Shown here piece after piece: positions 24,629-36,731 of a stretch of DNA of 64,000 bases (position 1 is its first letter; every line of letters begins with the position of its first letter). The stretch is from assembly GCA_037074765.1 (NCBI GenBank), contig JBAMDO010000040.1:1-64000 (forward strand), read 5' to 3'. The position numbers were made by a program, and so were the translations under genes. A model generated the notes under the pieces. The model ran no database searches. It saw only the letters and a program-made list of their open reading frames with translations, and had not been told where the DNA came from. Source of the DNA: Mansonella perstans (lineage: Eukaryota > Nematoda > Chromadorea > Rhabditida > Onchocercidae).

Positions 24629-26722
24629 CGCTAAAATAAAATAATAACTTATCTTTGCTGTATCTTTTAGATTGCAGTTGCAATGGCTTGAGCGAACAAT
24701 CACAGTCGTATCACTGATATCTATATTGATACAGCTAACTTTCCTTGCTCATTTCCCATAGTAATTTTATATCCGATAACTATCCTGTTAGTAAGAACAT
24801 TTACTACTTGGCAAAATCACAGATTTATAAAGTACGCAGCACACTTTTTGCTAATTCGTTACACTTACAAAACACTCCGAAAATGATTTTGACTAAATAA
24901 AGATACTTTTTCATGTTAATCGTAATATTTCCTTAAAATCATTTTTAACCATTCTACTTTGAAAATGATATTTTAGCCCAGCTATTCCGAAGTCGCAGTG
25001 AACAATGATTTAATATACCAGTGGTAATATTGACAATGCTAATATCATTATCCCAAAGCATTTTTATTTTCGGAATAGAACTCGTCACACTTAATTCCAA
25101 ACTATATTATCAATTACTCTAAATTTCCAGCAAAATTCCAGCAAATTGAGATTAAGACTACAGATACTACAAATAATCTATCAGGATGTCATGTCTTCAT
25201 GCAAATACTATTAAACACTAACATCGCCGAAAAAATATGCAGCTTCAAGCACACGAAAAGGATGCTCTCGATATTATATAAAATGACTTTACTTATACCG
25301 ATACTTTCAGAATTCCATTTTGCTTCCATTTTAAAATATAAATAAGATACCATAAAAAAGGAAAGCAATAATTTGAATATATCTTTCACTGCAGGAACAT
25401 CTCATCTTTAATGCTTTTTCTTCGAAAATTTCTTCAATAAGATAATATGAAAAAAGATCTATGAACCACAACGTGGATGTAGAAAAATAACTTGGTGGAA
25501 ATTCAAGCAGTAAAAATTTGAGAGAAGTACTTTGCAAGGAAGTTACAAGTTCGTTTTCCCATCAATGATATCAGTCCGCCAAACATAATGCTATCAAAAA
25601 TAAAACTCAATCTCATTTTAAACTTATCATAATAATTACATTGGGATATATCTATAAAATTTTCAGTTCATCTGAAAGCTAAATTCAATTTATGTGTGAG
25701 CAATTTTTGCTATGACCTAAAACGCTTGTCCAGAATAGTTAAGATCAGTAACGATTATCCTCCTATTTACTATTTGGTAATATGCTTCAAAAGGCCACAT
25801 ATCAGATTTCAGATCATACCTTGAACGATAGTTATGATAAATATTTACTTGATCTTGATCAATATAAGCTATTACTCAAACTATGTCAAGCATCAGTTTT
25901 TTGAGTAAGTTCCATTTTCAATTATCAAACAGCTTTTCGAACACAATTTCAAAGATACAATGATGCATAACGAAATAACAAACTAGACTTAATATCTGAA
26001 AAAGCTTTTGACCGAGTATTTAATAGCAATCACTGAGGTAACCCAGGTGGGTATACAATCCATGAACTTTCAAAACTATCTATTCAATAATGTTACACTA
26101 CATTTATACACGAGATACACGGATTTGGAATATAATTGTCCATTAGTTCCCTAGTGAACTCACTTTCCCTCATGAACTTATTTTTCCCTTGTGAACTCAC
26201 TTTCCCTCATGAACTTACTTTTCCCTTGTGAACTCACTTTCCCTCATGAACTTACTTTTCCCTTGTGAACTCACTTTCCCTTGTGAACTCACTTCCCCTT
26301 GTGAACTCACTTCCCCTTGTGAACTCACTTCCCCTTGTGAACTCACTTCCCCTTGTGAACTCATTTCCCCTCGTGAACTCACTTTCCCCTGTGAACTCAC
26401 TTTCCCTAGTGACCTTATCTCCCCCTGCAGAAAAATTATCGTACAGAACTCACTATGGAACAGGCTGGTACCAACAGCTGAATTTCGTAATTCAGATTAG
26501 AAGTTACCGACGACTGTTTCGTTACGTGATGGCGTGATGGCAAACGGTTGTTTCATTTGGTATAGATTCGTGTGATTTGAGTAATGATCGTGTGTAATTG
26601 GCAAATATAGTAAAATTGTTAAGTATCTTCTACTTTACTTCATCTACTGTAAGAATTTACTTTTTAGGTTGACATTTATTTTACGATTAATTTAATTTCC
26701 TGCAGGTGGCAGTCGAGAAATT
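24629..26722. other. Divergent intergenic region between PRA1 and SEC13
   Basis: About 2.1 kb between two genes that point away from each other, so both promoters should be here. No coding exon was recognised; short minus-strand frames at 25189-25537 are hydrophobic but contain nothing familiar. An 18-bp minisatellite fills 26147-26427. A probable spliced-leader acceptor (cctgcag) ends at 26705, just before the SEC13 start. Confidence 0.55.
26147..26427. repeat. 18-bp minisatellite, about 15 copies
   Basis: Tandem units of about 18 bases with consensus ttcccttgtgaactcact, plus variants carrying tcatgaactta. In its left half two variants alternate to form a 36-37-base higher-order unit; in its right half the simple unit repeats. 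Because the unit is six codons long, frames stay open on both strands and would give hexapeptide repeats (SSQGEV on the minus strand). These frames have no gene context and are most likely artefacts. It ends about 300 bases upstream of SEC13. Confidence 0.95.
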
Positions 26723-29700
26723 ATGGTTAGTATTCTCGATTTTTTTTTTTAGTTATACGCAGAACTGCATCAGATCCTATCAATTTATGACTAAATATTG
26801 AAAATATTTTGATAAAAACCCTTATTATGTGTTATTAACCTTGTTCTTTTATGCATCTATTTCAGGTGACAATCGTATCAAAACTTGATACAGCTCATCG
26901 TCTTACTATTGTAAGTTCAGTTCAATTTTCTCATTTTCATCTCTAGTATTAGATCAGATCTAGTGCTAAGTGGCAACAGTTTAGGCGAATTGTTCGAAAT
27001 ATTTGGGTAAAAGTTAATTATCATCAGTAATCACATGTATTCACTAATTTATTTCTTTCTGAAATTTTACTGATTTCTTAAGGATTTTTTACTTTGTCCT
27101 TAAGACTATGTAGAAGTGTTTAGTATACAATCACAACTATGATCGTTAGGTTATTTAGTGTTCTTGGCCAGTCATACGACATCGGTACGGTACTTTTCAT
27201 TATACTGAGCTAGTAAATAAAAATTATATGAATTTTTTTGATCTCTAAATAGGACTTTGCCCAGTTAGCTGACACGCTTGAAATTTTAAGAAATAATTTT
27301 CTAACTTTGCTAAGACATGGTACATTTGTTGAGAAAACTGAGTATATTTGTTTTCTCATTTTTTTATTATCTCTGATATTAAATCTAATGATAAGTGAAA
27401 CGGCTTAGGCGAATTGTTCGAAATATGTGTAAAAGTAATTGCCATTAGGAAACATAAGCATTCACTAATTTATTTCTTCCAAGTTTTATTATTGCTTTCG
27501 TAAGGAGTTTTTTTTATTTAGCATGATGCTCAAATGAATTATTATGGTACTCGGCTTGCTACTTGTTCTAGTGATAATTTGATCAAAATATTCGAGGTTC
27601 GTTGTACTTTTTTTTTAACTTTTGATTCACGAAAAAGTATAACTAAGTGATCTTAGAAAAAGAAAGTTAAAGTAGTAGAGATTTTTTTTTATTCACGAAA
27701 ATATGTCACGTATAGCTGCGAAATCGAAATGATTGGTCTTACGAATCAGTTTTTCTTAGTACATTTTCCCGTTTAAACAGTGATTTATTCTAGCTAAAAC
27801 CGTCGGGACAGACTTATCCCTCTGCTGAATTAATTGGCCATACTGGTCCAGTTTGGCAAGTTTCGTGGGCGCATCCAAAATTTGACAACGTTTTAGCCTC
27901 ATGCTCATATGACAGGTAAGAAGCAGGTCACATATTCTTGTTGTGAGCTGTGCTGTCAGCAATTTAAATTAATAGGAATGTGCATTATGGTATCTCGAGC
28001 ATATTACTTACTTTCAGTCTTTCAGTTTCATTTTGCCATCTGTTCACGATTCATGAAATTCAGTCACTGTATGCTTATATCGATTTTTGTGCTTATCCAT
28101 TAACATATATTGGTAATCTTAATAATGCTATCGCTTTAATGATATAATCCATTATTGTTTAGTTTATTACATTATAGGCGAGTTATCATATGGAAAGAGA
28201 TTTCTGGTAAATGGCAAAGAATTTATGAGTGGAACTATCACGATGCAAGCGTTAATTCAATAAGTTGGGCACCTTATCAGTTTGGTCTTATATTAGCTTG
28301 TGCATCTACTGATACTACAATATCCATACTGAGTTTCAGCGAGTCGAAAACTTGGACACATCAACTTATTAGCAAAGCTCATGAACAGGTATTGTAAAAT
28401 CTATAGGTTTGAATTGGGATAGAGTGGATTGGAATTCTGTGCAGATCTAAAAAGATTTGTAGGTGGATAGTATACTTTGCAACATCCAAAGTTATGCAGT
28501 TTTGAATTGACGCATTTTAGGATTTCCTAGACTGGATCAGTTTGTTACATATATAAGAGTGGAGACTGTATGGCAAATTTGTTGCATGCTGAAGAAATTA
28601 GAACAGAATTACGAAGTGAGAGAATTTAGAGACCGCATGCTTAACTTATAAGGAGTGTTTGGTCATATTCTTTTATAAAAAGCTTTATGAACATTTTGAT
28701 TTCGCTTCATCGCCTGTGGTTCCGTGGACATGTAGACATGTGTTACATATATTTAATTTTCAGGGTTGTAATGCAGTATCCTGGGCTCCTGCAGTGCATT
28801 CAACTTCCCTTGTTCACAGTGATTCACCTATTACACGTAAACGAATAGCTTCTGGTGGCAATGATAATTTTGTTAAAATATGGAGGTTCATAAAGTTTTA
28901 TTATTAGATCGTTGCTGTTATCGTCGATTAAAGAATTTTCGAACTACATCTCTATATTGCCACATTGTATATTCCTTCTCAAAAAGCAACTTTGAAAAGT
29001 AGTATTTACCAGTAGTTATCTTTCAGGAAAAAATATTTGCGAAGGTTAGCTTTATAACATCGCAAAATAATTATAAATATGGTCTACTTTCAGAGAAAAG
29101 AAGGATGAAACTTGGGAATTAGAAATCGCTTTAGAAGGACACACGGATTGGGTACGTGATGTTGCTTGGGCTCCAGTAGCTGCTCATAACGTTAATACAA
29201 TTGCTTCTTGTGGACAGGTATTTTGCATACCCATGTTCATTTTAGAACTGTACATTTTTAGACAAGATTTTTTGATGAAAAAAACACGATTTTGAAATAT
29301 AAAATAGCACCATTTTGAAGTGAAAATCATGCGCTAACTCTTGTCTTTGTAGGATAGGAGAGTGATCATTTGGCGTTGTTTGAACGTTGAACAGCGGCAC
29401 TGGTCTACCCAAGAACTGACGCTCTTTGATGATATTTTATGGCATGTTAGTTGGTCGCTATGTGCTACCATTCTTGCAGTGTCTGGTGGTGACAATAATG
29501 TAATCATTGGAAATTAAAATTTTTTGACACAAAGCATTCACAGTTTTTTTTTGTTTGCAGTCAACACAGTTTGCTTTTAATGAAAAATGATCTGGTTTTA
29601 AATAATGTTACTTTTTGAATTTTTTACGCTATGAACGTTTAGTATGTGTAGGTTTCTCTTTTACCTATGGAAATGAATGCTGCATTCGTTAAAAAAGAAT

Positions 29701-29851
29701 AGAATTAATTTAATGCAGTGAAGAGATTCCAGACCTTTTTATACCTACGTAATAATGGAATATACTTAGATGTTCCATTTTTTAGATTTCGTTGTGGAAG
29801 GAAAACGTCCAAAATGAATGGGTACGTATCTCTGAATCAGAAGAAAAGTGA
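26723..29851 (+). CDS. SEC13: SEC13 WD40 protein (COPII coat and nuclear pore)
   Basis: SEC13 forms the outer COPII cage with SEC31, is part of the Y-complex of the nuclear pore, and belongs to GATOR2 (C. elegans npp-20). Nine exons agree in phase: 26723-26725, 26866-26910, 27522-27596, 27794-27915, 28178-28388, 28764-28885, 29094-29217, 29353-29499, 29786-29851, giving 304 aa. WD repeats are plain: [93 protein letters not shown], then [14 protein letters not shown]. There are six blades, and the SEC31 partner would complete the propeller as in other species. Exon 1 holds only the start codon. The C-terminus is short. It precedes MCTS1 by about 0.6 kb on the same strand. Confidence 0.96.
26925..27510 (+). 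repeat. Duplicated segment within SEC13 intron 2
   Basis: Two copies of a roughly 140-base segment lie about 425 bases apart in the same intron (copy 1 about 26925-27080, copy 2 about 27352-27510). The clearest match is ttaggcgaattgttcgaaat followed by a similar stretch ending cactaatttatttctt. Both begin after a ttttctcattt stretch. The duplication does not carry a second copy of exon 3. Confidence 0.75.
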
Positions 29852-30458
29852 CACATTCTAGGAGTTTTTATGCATATTGTTTATTTTGAACTGATAAAAA
29901 ATTTTGTTAAGATGGGAAATGCATATTGATCAAAGTTAAAGAGTACTTTTCCATGTTTAGTGCACACTTTTTTTTTCTTTTTTTGTTTTTTTTTTTTTAT
30001 TATTCAACTTTTAATTTGAATATTTTTGCAAATAAATGTCTTTGGAAAAAAAGAAAAAGAAAAAAAGAGAAAGGGAAATAGGAGGCGTTTTCATCGATTA
30101 CCGTCACATTTCGAACACTTTACTTTTCCATATGCTGTCGACAGAGAAATTTCTAACTGGTATAGATTCCTAATTTTATTTACATTCTTACTCTGTTCAC
30201 CGAGTTTTAGATTTTTATTGGTCTGTTCCTCTTTGCTGCTTCATTAGGTTTGAAAGTAGGTGTAGTTTAGTTGGATATATTAGTGGGTTTGTTCATTTAT
30301 ATTAGCGTTACTATAGTTCTACATCGTAGTGTTTCTGATTACTAAATTTAGTTACCAACATTCTGGAATAAATTCCTGTAATTGATGGGTTTCATGCTTT
30401 AAAGTATAATCAACAGATATTTAGGGGCCTTAATTTCGTCTCTTCAAATTCCGTTGAA
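29852..30458. other. Gap between SEC13 and MCTS1
   Basis: About 600 bases with T-rich tracts (29968-30000) and a purine run (about 30048-30080). No exon was recognised. The distance is too long for a compact C. elegans-type operon but is within what is seen for some filarial gene pairs. A possible splice acceptor (gatatttag) ends near 30423. Confidence 0.5.
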
Positions 30459-32076
30459 ATGTTCAGAAAATTCGATGAGAGAGAAGACATAATCGGTACA
30501 CAGCAGTTGAAGTCGTCAGCTCAGGTACTGAGTGATATTTTTCAATTCATTTCATTCCCTAAAGAATCTGGCGGAGTCCTGGCGTTTCTAGGAATAATAT
30601 TGTTGCTTATTTCATTTGAAATTTCAGTTGAAATAAACAACATATTATTTCTAGAAATGTCAATTCGTCGTATGTTTTAGCTTCTTGGATGCTGCAGCTG
30701 TGATAATCAGTCTCTAACTTTGTAGATCGCATAGTGCCAGAGTTTAGCGTGTCCGTTTCAGATAATTTGTTTTCAGAAATCAATACGATCGAAAATACTT
30801 GAGCAGTTACCATTACTAGATGATTATATTAACGATATACTACCAAAAAAAGACAGTTTCAAACTGATCAAATGCAAAGGTTTGTTTCAATTCTATCCAA
30901 TCAATTTTGACCCACTTTTGAAACTATGTTTTTGGTCGACCATTAGGAAGTTCACAATATACCTATCCATCTTGATTTGTTTTACTAATGTAATATGGAT
31001 TTCCAGAACATGTCGAACTCATTGCTGATTGTGACGGGAAATTGCTGTTTATCAAACCGAGAGATTTATCATATTTTCCTACCCTTCGACTTCTTCATCA
31101 GTATCCTTTTATTTTGCCTCATGAAAAGGTTAATGATTTAAATATCCTTGAAACTTCGGAAGCTTTATTCTGCGTGTACCAGCTATTACTGTGACCTTTT
31201 TTTGTATCCACTGTGATGATAGGATACGCAGTTAAGAAGCTTACAGTGAAAACTTAATGCTGTGCAAGTATTCTTATTTCTATTGAATAATTGATGTAAC
31301 TTTTATTTCCCTCCTCTGTGATTTAATAAATCCTTATGTCATCTTTAAATTTGTTTAGTATTGAAAGAAATAGCAGCACTTTTGTGGAATGATCTGGCGT
31401 TTCATTATGAAGATTTATGAGTCAAAAATCTGTTGAAACGTTGGCGTTTAAGTGAAGAGGCGCATCACTTAATTCCTGAAAAAATGATATGAAAAGACTT
31501 TTCGAACTGTTCTAGGTCGATAAAGGTGCCATCAAATTTGTCCTCAATGGATCTCAGATCATGTGCCGCGGTTTAACTAGTCCAGGTGCCAGATTAAATG
31601 TAGATGTTCCCGAAAACAGTGTACGATCTTTCTTGATTATTTTGCACTGATTTCTTGTATATGACTTAAAGCCTTTATACAGACTTCACTTTCTCTTTCT
31701 AACGCCTTCGTATTTTGATAAAGCAATCCTTTTACATATTTATCAGTTTTCTGTCAATTCATATCATCCATTTCGGACGTGTTATTCACATATTTCGCAA
31801 AATTCTTTCTCGCTTTTGAAAAACTTTTTCCAAATTTCAGGTTGTGGCTCTAATGGCGGAGGGAAAAAAGCATGCATTGGCGATAGGTCTTACAAAGATG
31901 TCTGCAAAAGAAATACTGACAGTGAATAAGGCAAAATTTGGTTACGTAATGAAAAAAGAAAAGAGAAACGCATGACCAGTCGAATACTCCAATAAGATAA
32001 TACTTTTCAGGGTATCGGCATTGAAAATTTACACCATTTGAACGATGGCCTTTGGAAAGTTCAGACAGTTTTGTGA
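30459..32076 (+). CDS. MCTS1: MCTS1, PUA-domain translation factor
   Basis: MCTS1 pairs with DENR to recycle 40S subunits and promote reinitiation. Six exons (30459-30524, 30777-30879, 31007-31128, 31516-31620, 31841-31930, 32011-32076) give 183 aa, close to 181 in human. Family landmarks: MFRKFDERE at the start, [32 protein letters not shown], then the PUA domain with [53 protein letters not shown] and [10 protein letters not shown]. The exon-5 donor is unusual: conservation places the border at aag|gcaaaa, a GC-AG intron. A GT donor 15 bases later would insert five residues (AKFGY) into an invariant stretch. Confidence 0.95.
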
Positions 32077-33023
32077 CGATAGTTAGTGCACACAATGGAA
32101 TTAATGAATATGGCCGCCCAATTTTCTGTAGTTTACTGTGATCAGTTTGGTGGAATACATGTTAAACGGTCTGTAAATCGGTGATAGTATTTGTTTATCG
32201 TGATTTTAAAAATTTTTGTTTGCACTTTTACAGGTGAGCTTACTAATGTATGAACCTGATTTAATATTTGCTGCTTTATAATAAGTGAAAGTGAAGAAGT
32301 TGGATAAAGTGTCTCATTTTTTTCCAGATTTTGACAACTATATCACGCTTTTTTAGATAGGGCAATATAGCTCACATATGGATCGGTCAAATCTTAATGA
32401 CTGATCCTTGATAAAGTTTTAACTTTATTAGTAATGTACAACAGCAGAAACTATGTAAAAGTCAGAGTTATGAAAACAGCAAGAAATTACATATATTAAA
32501 CAAGGATGAGGTCGCTATTTAGCAAAGGATTATGATTAAGAAAGTCATCCATGACATCCTCATGAAATCCAGAGAACGTTACGTGCTGTCGATTTTTTTA
32601 CATTCAATTGTTAACCATAAAGAAGTAGAAAATACAACAGAAACTGCATCCTAGTCTATGCCAAAATCAGCGATTTTATATGAGGATCCAGTGATATGAA
32701 TTATTAGTTACAATGTATAAAGAAACTTGCAATTACGAGAAAACCGCTTCAGTTCGCAGTATTTTGGTATGTACAACATACGAAATTGCCCAACGAAAAT
32801 TGATCAGAAGGCATTTCATCGCCTTCGTCCACCTTTCTTCGGCATTGAATTGCATTTTAACGGAATACTCCATTTTGTTGTCCTCAATATGTTCTCTGTA
32901 CATTCGATGAGGGAACCGAAACTAAAACTAGTTCAGTTTAATTCTTCATCTGATATTTAAATTACTCTATCGGTAATAATGATATAATGTAAGGGATTTC
33001 AGTTTTATTCCACTGCACACATT
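32077..33023. other. Convergent gap between MCTS1 and Beclin 1
   Basis: About 950 bases. Short overlapping plus-strand frames at 32713-32960 have no recognisable content. Otherwise AT-rich and featureless; the two 3' UTRs should lie here. Confidence 0.5.
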
Positions 33024-35311
33024 CTAGTGTACGTTTCTCCTGAGCTTACGAAGACAAATAAAGCACACAGCAAGTGGGTGAATTCGGTTTAACCATTTAT
33101 TATCACTGTAACTTCTACTCGTTCCCAATTGTTTCTCAGCTAAAGGCTCACTACTGTCCACAGTCATTAAATGCATCGTTGTAAACACCACATACGTATT
33201 AATCCGCATACTGTTGACGATATTATACCTATATACTATTGACATTACGCAAAAATTGCTAAATAAGTTGACTCACATCCAAAATAATAGTTTGGCAAAA
33301 TGATGCTGCCAAAAAATAGACTAAAAACATCGAGTAATGCAGAGAACGAATTAGCATACAGTGTAATATTTTTACCTGCGCGCGTTCAATATGTTTTTGC
33401 AGCTGACAGAAACACTCCATAAAAGCACAAATGCCTTCATCGAATTTCTTTTGTCCAAATGGCTTAAAACCGCCACTGCCAAAAAGCGGTAATTCAGCTC
33501 CAGTGTCCAAACACTGGACAAATGAATGACTGCCAACTGGCACAATACGATATAAGGTGAACTGAATTTCAAGACAGTCTGCCAAGGTCTGAAACATCAA
33601 TCTATCGATTCTCAAATCTTTTAGCAGCAGGAAAAGGTTAACCAGCAGTAAACTGACTACGCAATAAATAGTTCAAAATGCCAACAACCCAAGCTTACAT
33701 TGATCAGCAAAGCCACTTGTCCCCATGCGGCATTGATTTCGCTCCATTCAACTTGAGAATGTGGCAACTGACCAAGACGAAAACCATTAATTGTACCAAA
33801 ACTTCCTTGCTTCCAAATATGAAATGCTGTATTTAACACGTTGATTTTTGACAGTCTGTCACGCTGACTTTTCAAACAGTGCATCTCGGCTTCCAGATCT
33901 TGCTCCTTCATTTCCATTCTGATCAACTGCCTTAAGCATTCATATTGCAAACTTCAGAAAGAGCATCTTGATCACCTTTTCAAAAATCAGTTAAAATATG
34001 GAGAACACAGACAATATAATACCCATATCTTGAACATATTCAAATGGATCTTATAGTTAATCTTTGTCTTACAAGACTTCATCTTTCTTAATGGTGGCTA
34101 TTACCAGATGTTACAAGAAAAATTACGGATACCTTAAAAGTATATAGTTGGACAGTGTACTAACACATGAAAAAAAAGAAGGGAACCTAACATGCCAAAC
34201 TTCATCAATGTTTTTTAGTATTTGATATTATATTCAAAAAGAATCACGAAATGATTCAAACAGAAAAATTGAAGGCAAAAAAAATAACTTAAACAAGGTG
34301 ATATACACTAATTCTCCTTCCTCCTGTCTGCGAATTCTCCCTTCTTCTCTCTATTTCTTTCCCCAGTATGCACTCAAAAAAATTCTCGAAAAAACTGCAA
34401 AAGCAGAAACGAAAACCTATGGTTGTCACGAAATACTCTCCATAACAATTCTGCAGAATCATTCTCAGCATATAATTCACTTTTTTTCTTTTTTAATTCC
34501 GCATCCAATTTTGCCTCTTCAGCTTCCAACTTTTTCGACTCTCCTAACAAAGAAGCTTCTTCATCCTGAAAAAAAAAGCATGTCCAACACTACCTTGAAT
34601 TCATCTTTATGGATGAAAGCATAACAACATATATACTTTGAGTGCGACAGTTTCACAGCAATAATAAAGATAACATAATTATAAATTGATGATACTACAA
34701 AAATGAATAATAAATTTATATGACCTTCATAGAAGCAAGTTTTGCAGCCATAATATTTCTGTCCATTAAACGAGAATCTCCCCCTTCTTTCAACGAATCA
34801 AGTAATTCACGATATTGTGTACATTCTTCATCTAGTTCTTTTAAATGCTGATCCATCCCCGAAAGTAGCTGTTCTGTACAATCCTAAACTTTTATTGATA
34901 CGAGATATGCCATCACGTAGAAAATTATAAAATACAACGGGACAATTAATATGATCAGTAGTCACCTCACACATCGGTCCTTTTAAAGCTGAATTTGAAT
35001 TGCATATTGCATCAAATAGATTTCCTGTCGTTGCTGAAGGACCTTCTTCAGTGCAAGAAGATGGATTGCCCTGAGAAAGAAATGATACGCATTAGTTACC
35101 CAGAAATATGCACTTCCAGGATAGTGAAACTTTTTGATAAAAATCAGAATACGATGATAAAAACGATTATAAATTGATTCAAATAAATAATTAGATGGAC
35201 GAATGCATCAACCAAGAATGGATTTTGTTGATCTTCGAAGCACTCAAAAATGCTCTCATCCAAAACCAGCTTATTTTGACAATTGAAACATGTTGGGATG
35301 TTGTCATCCAT
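33024..35311 (-). CDS. bec-1: Beclin 1 / ATG6, autophagy PI3-kinase subunit
   Basis: Beclin 1 is the scaffold of the VPS34 class III PI3-kinase complexes that start autophagy and act in endosomal traffic. ATG 35311 begins with a CxxC pair (TCFNCQNKLVLDESI), as in the family. Clear exons: 35311-35213, 35070-34966, 34883-34725, one starting at 34565, one about 33955-33700, one about 33590-33375. The BH3 region reads TGNLFDAI and the following CEDCTEQLL matches the human equivalent. The coiled coil includes LDEECTQYRELLDSLKEG and ESKKLEAEEAKLDAELKK. The evolutionarily conserved domain shows NTAFHIWKQGSFGTINGFRL, VEWSEINAAWGQ, GSHSFVQ and LPLFGSGGF. The final exon ends near 33024 with YSDNKWLNRI...ICLRKL. 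I could not fix the exon 4/5 joint or the last one or two joints in phase, so those borders are uncertain. Confidence 0.9.
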
Positions 35312-36731
35312 TTCACAGCAATAAATCTGCTTTTAACCTTGATTCAGAAGATGAAAATAGTTCTGTGTAAATGAACAGTTTAATCTGTAAAAGATTCATG
35401 ATCATTTCATAACATAAAAATATAAAAATCTAAACATTAATTACGTTTCTCATTTTAATATTTACTCATAGTTCCATCATGAGTATTTTATTCCTTCAAT
35501 AATTCATCATCATCGTACGTGCATTTAATATTAAAAAATCTTATAAGTGAAACTTCTCAGCAAATATTCAATGTGAACAATTCGCAAACGTAGCACACCA
35601 TATGTATTTTATCAAATCGAATAAATACAGTAGAGCAAAATAATGGCCTATTCATGTATACCAAATATTCAGAATCTATGAATTCTGAATATTTGAATCT
35701 ATGAATTCTGAATATTCATATAGATTCTGATGATTCTGATTTTTCGATCACTTATACTCTGCACGTTATAACTCTTTGTCTTGAATCTCTCAACTTTTTT
35801 GTGCTTATTTTTAAAATTGATTATTGTGCTAAAAATCGATATGCTGGTGGTTTTAAAAAATTGTTAGTACTTTGAAAATTTTGAAATTTACAAAAATCTC
35901 TCAAAACCCTAATCTTAGAGCAATAAAAGTACAATTATTGAGCTGTAAAAAAGAGAAGGCTCTCAAAGATTTGCGACATAATGCAATAATGCACGTCGAT
36001 GAGACAGATAGATAAACACATTCACTGTCGGGAGGGATTCATTTGCACAACGGGGCTGACCGGGATAGCTTGCTGTTGTAAGGCAGTCCGATGTTGTTGT
36101 GTTGTTTGTTTGGCAAATGGGAGAGAATTCAGATTCAGATTTGGATTCATTATTCGGCAAATAAGGCTTATTAGGATGAATAAAATAATTCAGATTCAGA
36201 TTCATTGCTCGGCAAATAAGGCTTATTAGGATGAATAAAATGATTCAGATTCGGATTCATTACTCGGCAAATAAGGCTTATTAGGATGAATAAAATGATT
36301 CAGATTCGGATTCATTACTCGGCAAATAAGGCTTATTAGGATGAATAAAATTGTACAGTTTATTCTCGGTATTTGCTTTTTGTAAAATGTTCAAAGCAAA
36401 TGTTAATAGTTATCATGAAGAAGCAAATATGTTCTAATGGTACAACCATTGAAAGCATGAAACCTTCGAAAGGGTTTACTAGGATAGCTGTTGGCAAATG
36501 TAGTTGGTATCAGCATGGTCAATAACCGTTTTATTTCATGAGAATTCACAGAATCTGGAAACATACCGCAATAAGATGACTGAACATTTGCAGTTTCACA
36601 GCGATGTTTCTTACAAAATATCTTTGCTTCAACGTAAACTGGTTCTAATAATTACGTTTATTTTGGTCTTGTATTTCTTGTATTTTTAGCACTAAAACAC
36701 TAGGTGTGCAAACCGCCACAGAATTTGCAAG
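35312..36731. other. Divergent intergenic region between Beclin 1 and SAR1
   Basis: Shared upstream region of two divergent genes. Around 35660-35740 an aatctatgaattctgaatat unit occurs twice and is also partly self-complementary. A 55-bp minisatellite occupies 36127-36350. No additional exon was recognised. Confidence 0.6.
36127..36350 (+). repeat. 55-bp minisatellite, four copies
   Basis: Four tandem units of 55-58 bases. Each contains a gattcagattcggattcatt type stretch, then tcggcaaataaggcttatta and ggatgaataaaat. Copies 3 and 4 are nearly identical and copy 1 is the most diverged. A single degraded relative (ggtaaataagatttattagg) lies in SAR1 intron 2 near 37335. The array lies about 380 bases upstream of the SAR1 start. 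Confidence 0.95.

Noticed and set aside
26215..26537. Open frames with hexapeptide repeats on both strands
   Set aside because: They are a by-product of an 18-bp tandem repeat, whose unit is a multiple of three. No splice context or start supports a gene.
36127..36350. Regular repeats resembling a CRISPR array
   Set aside because: Units are directly adjacent with no variable spacers, and the genome is a nematode; this is a minisatellite.
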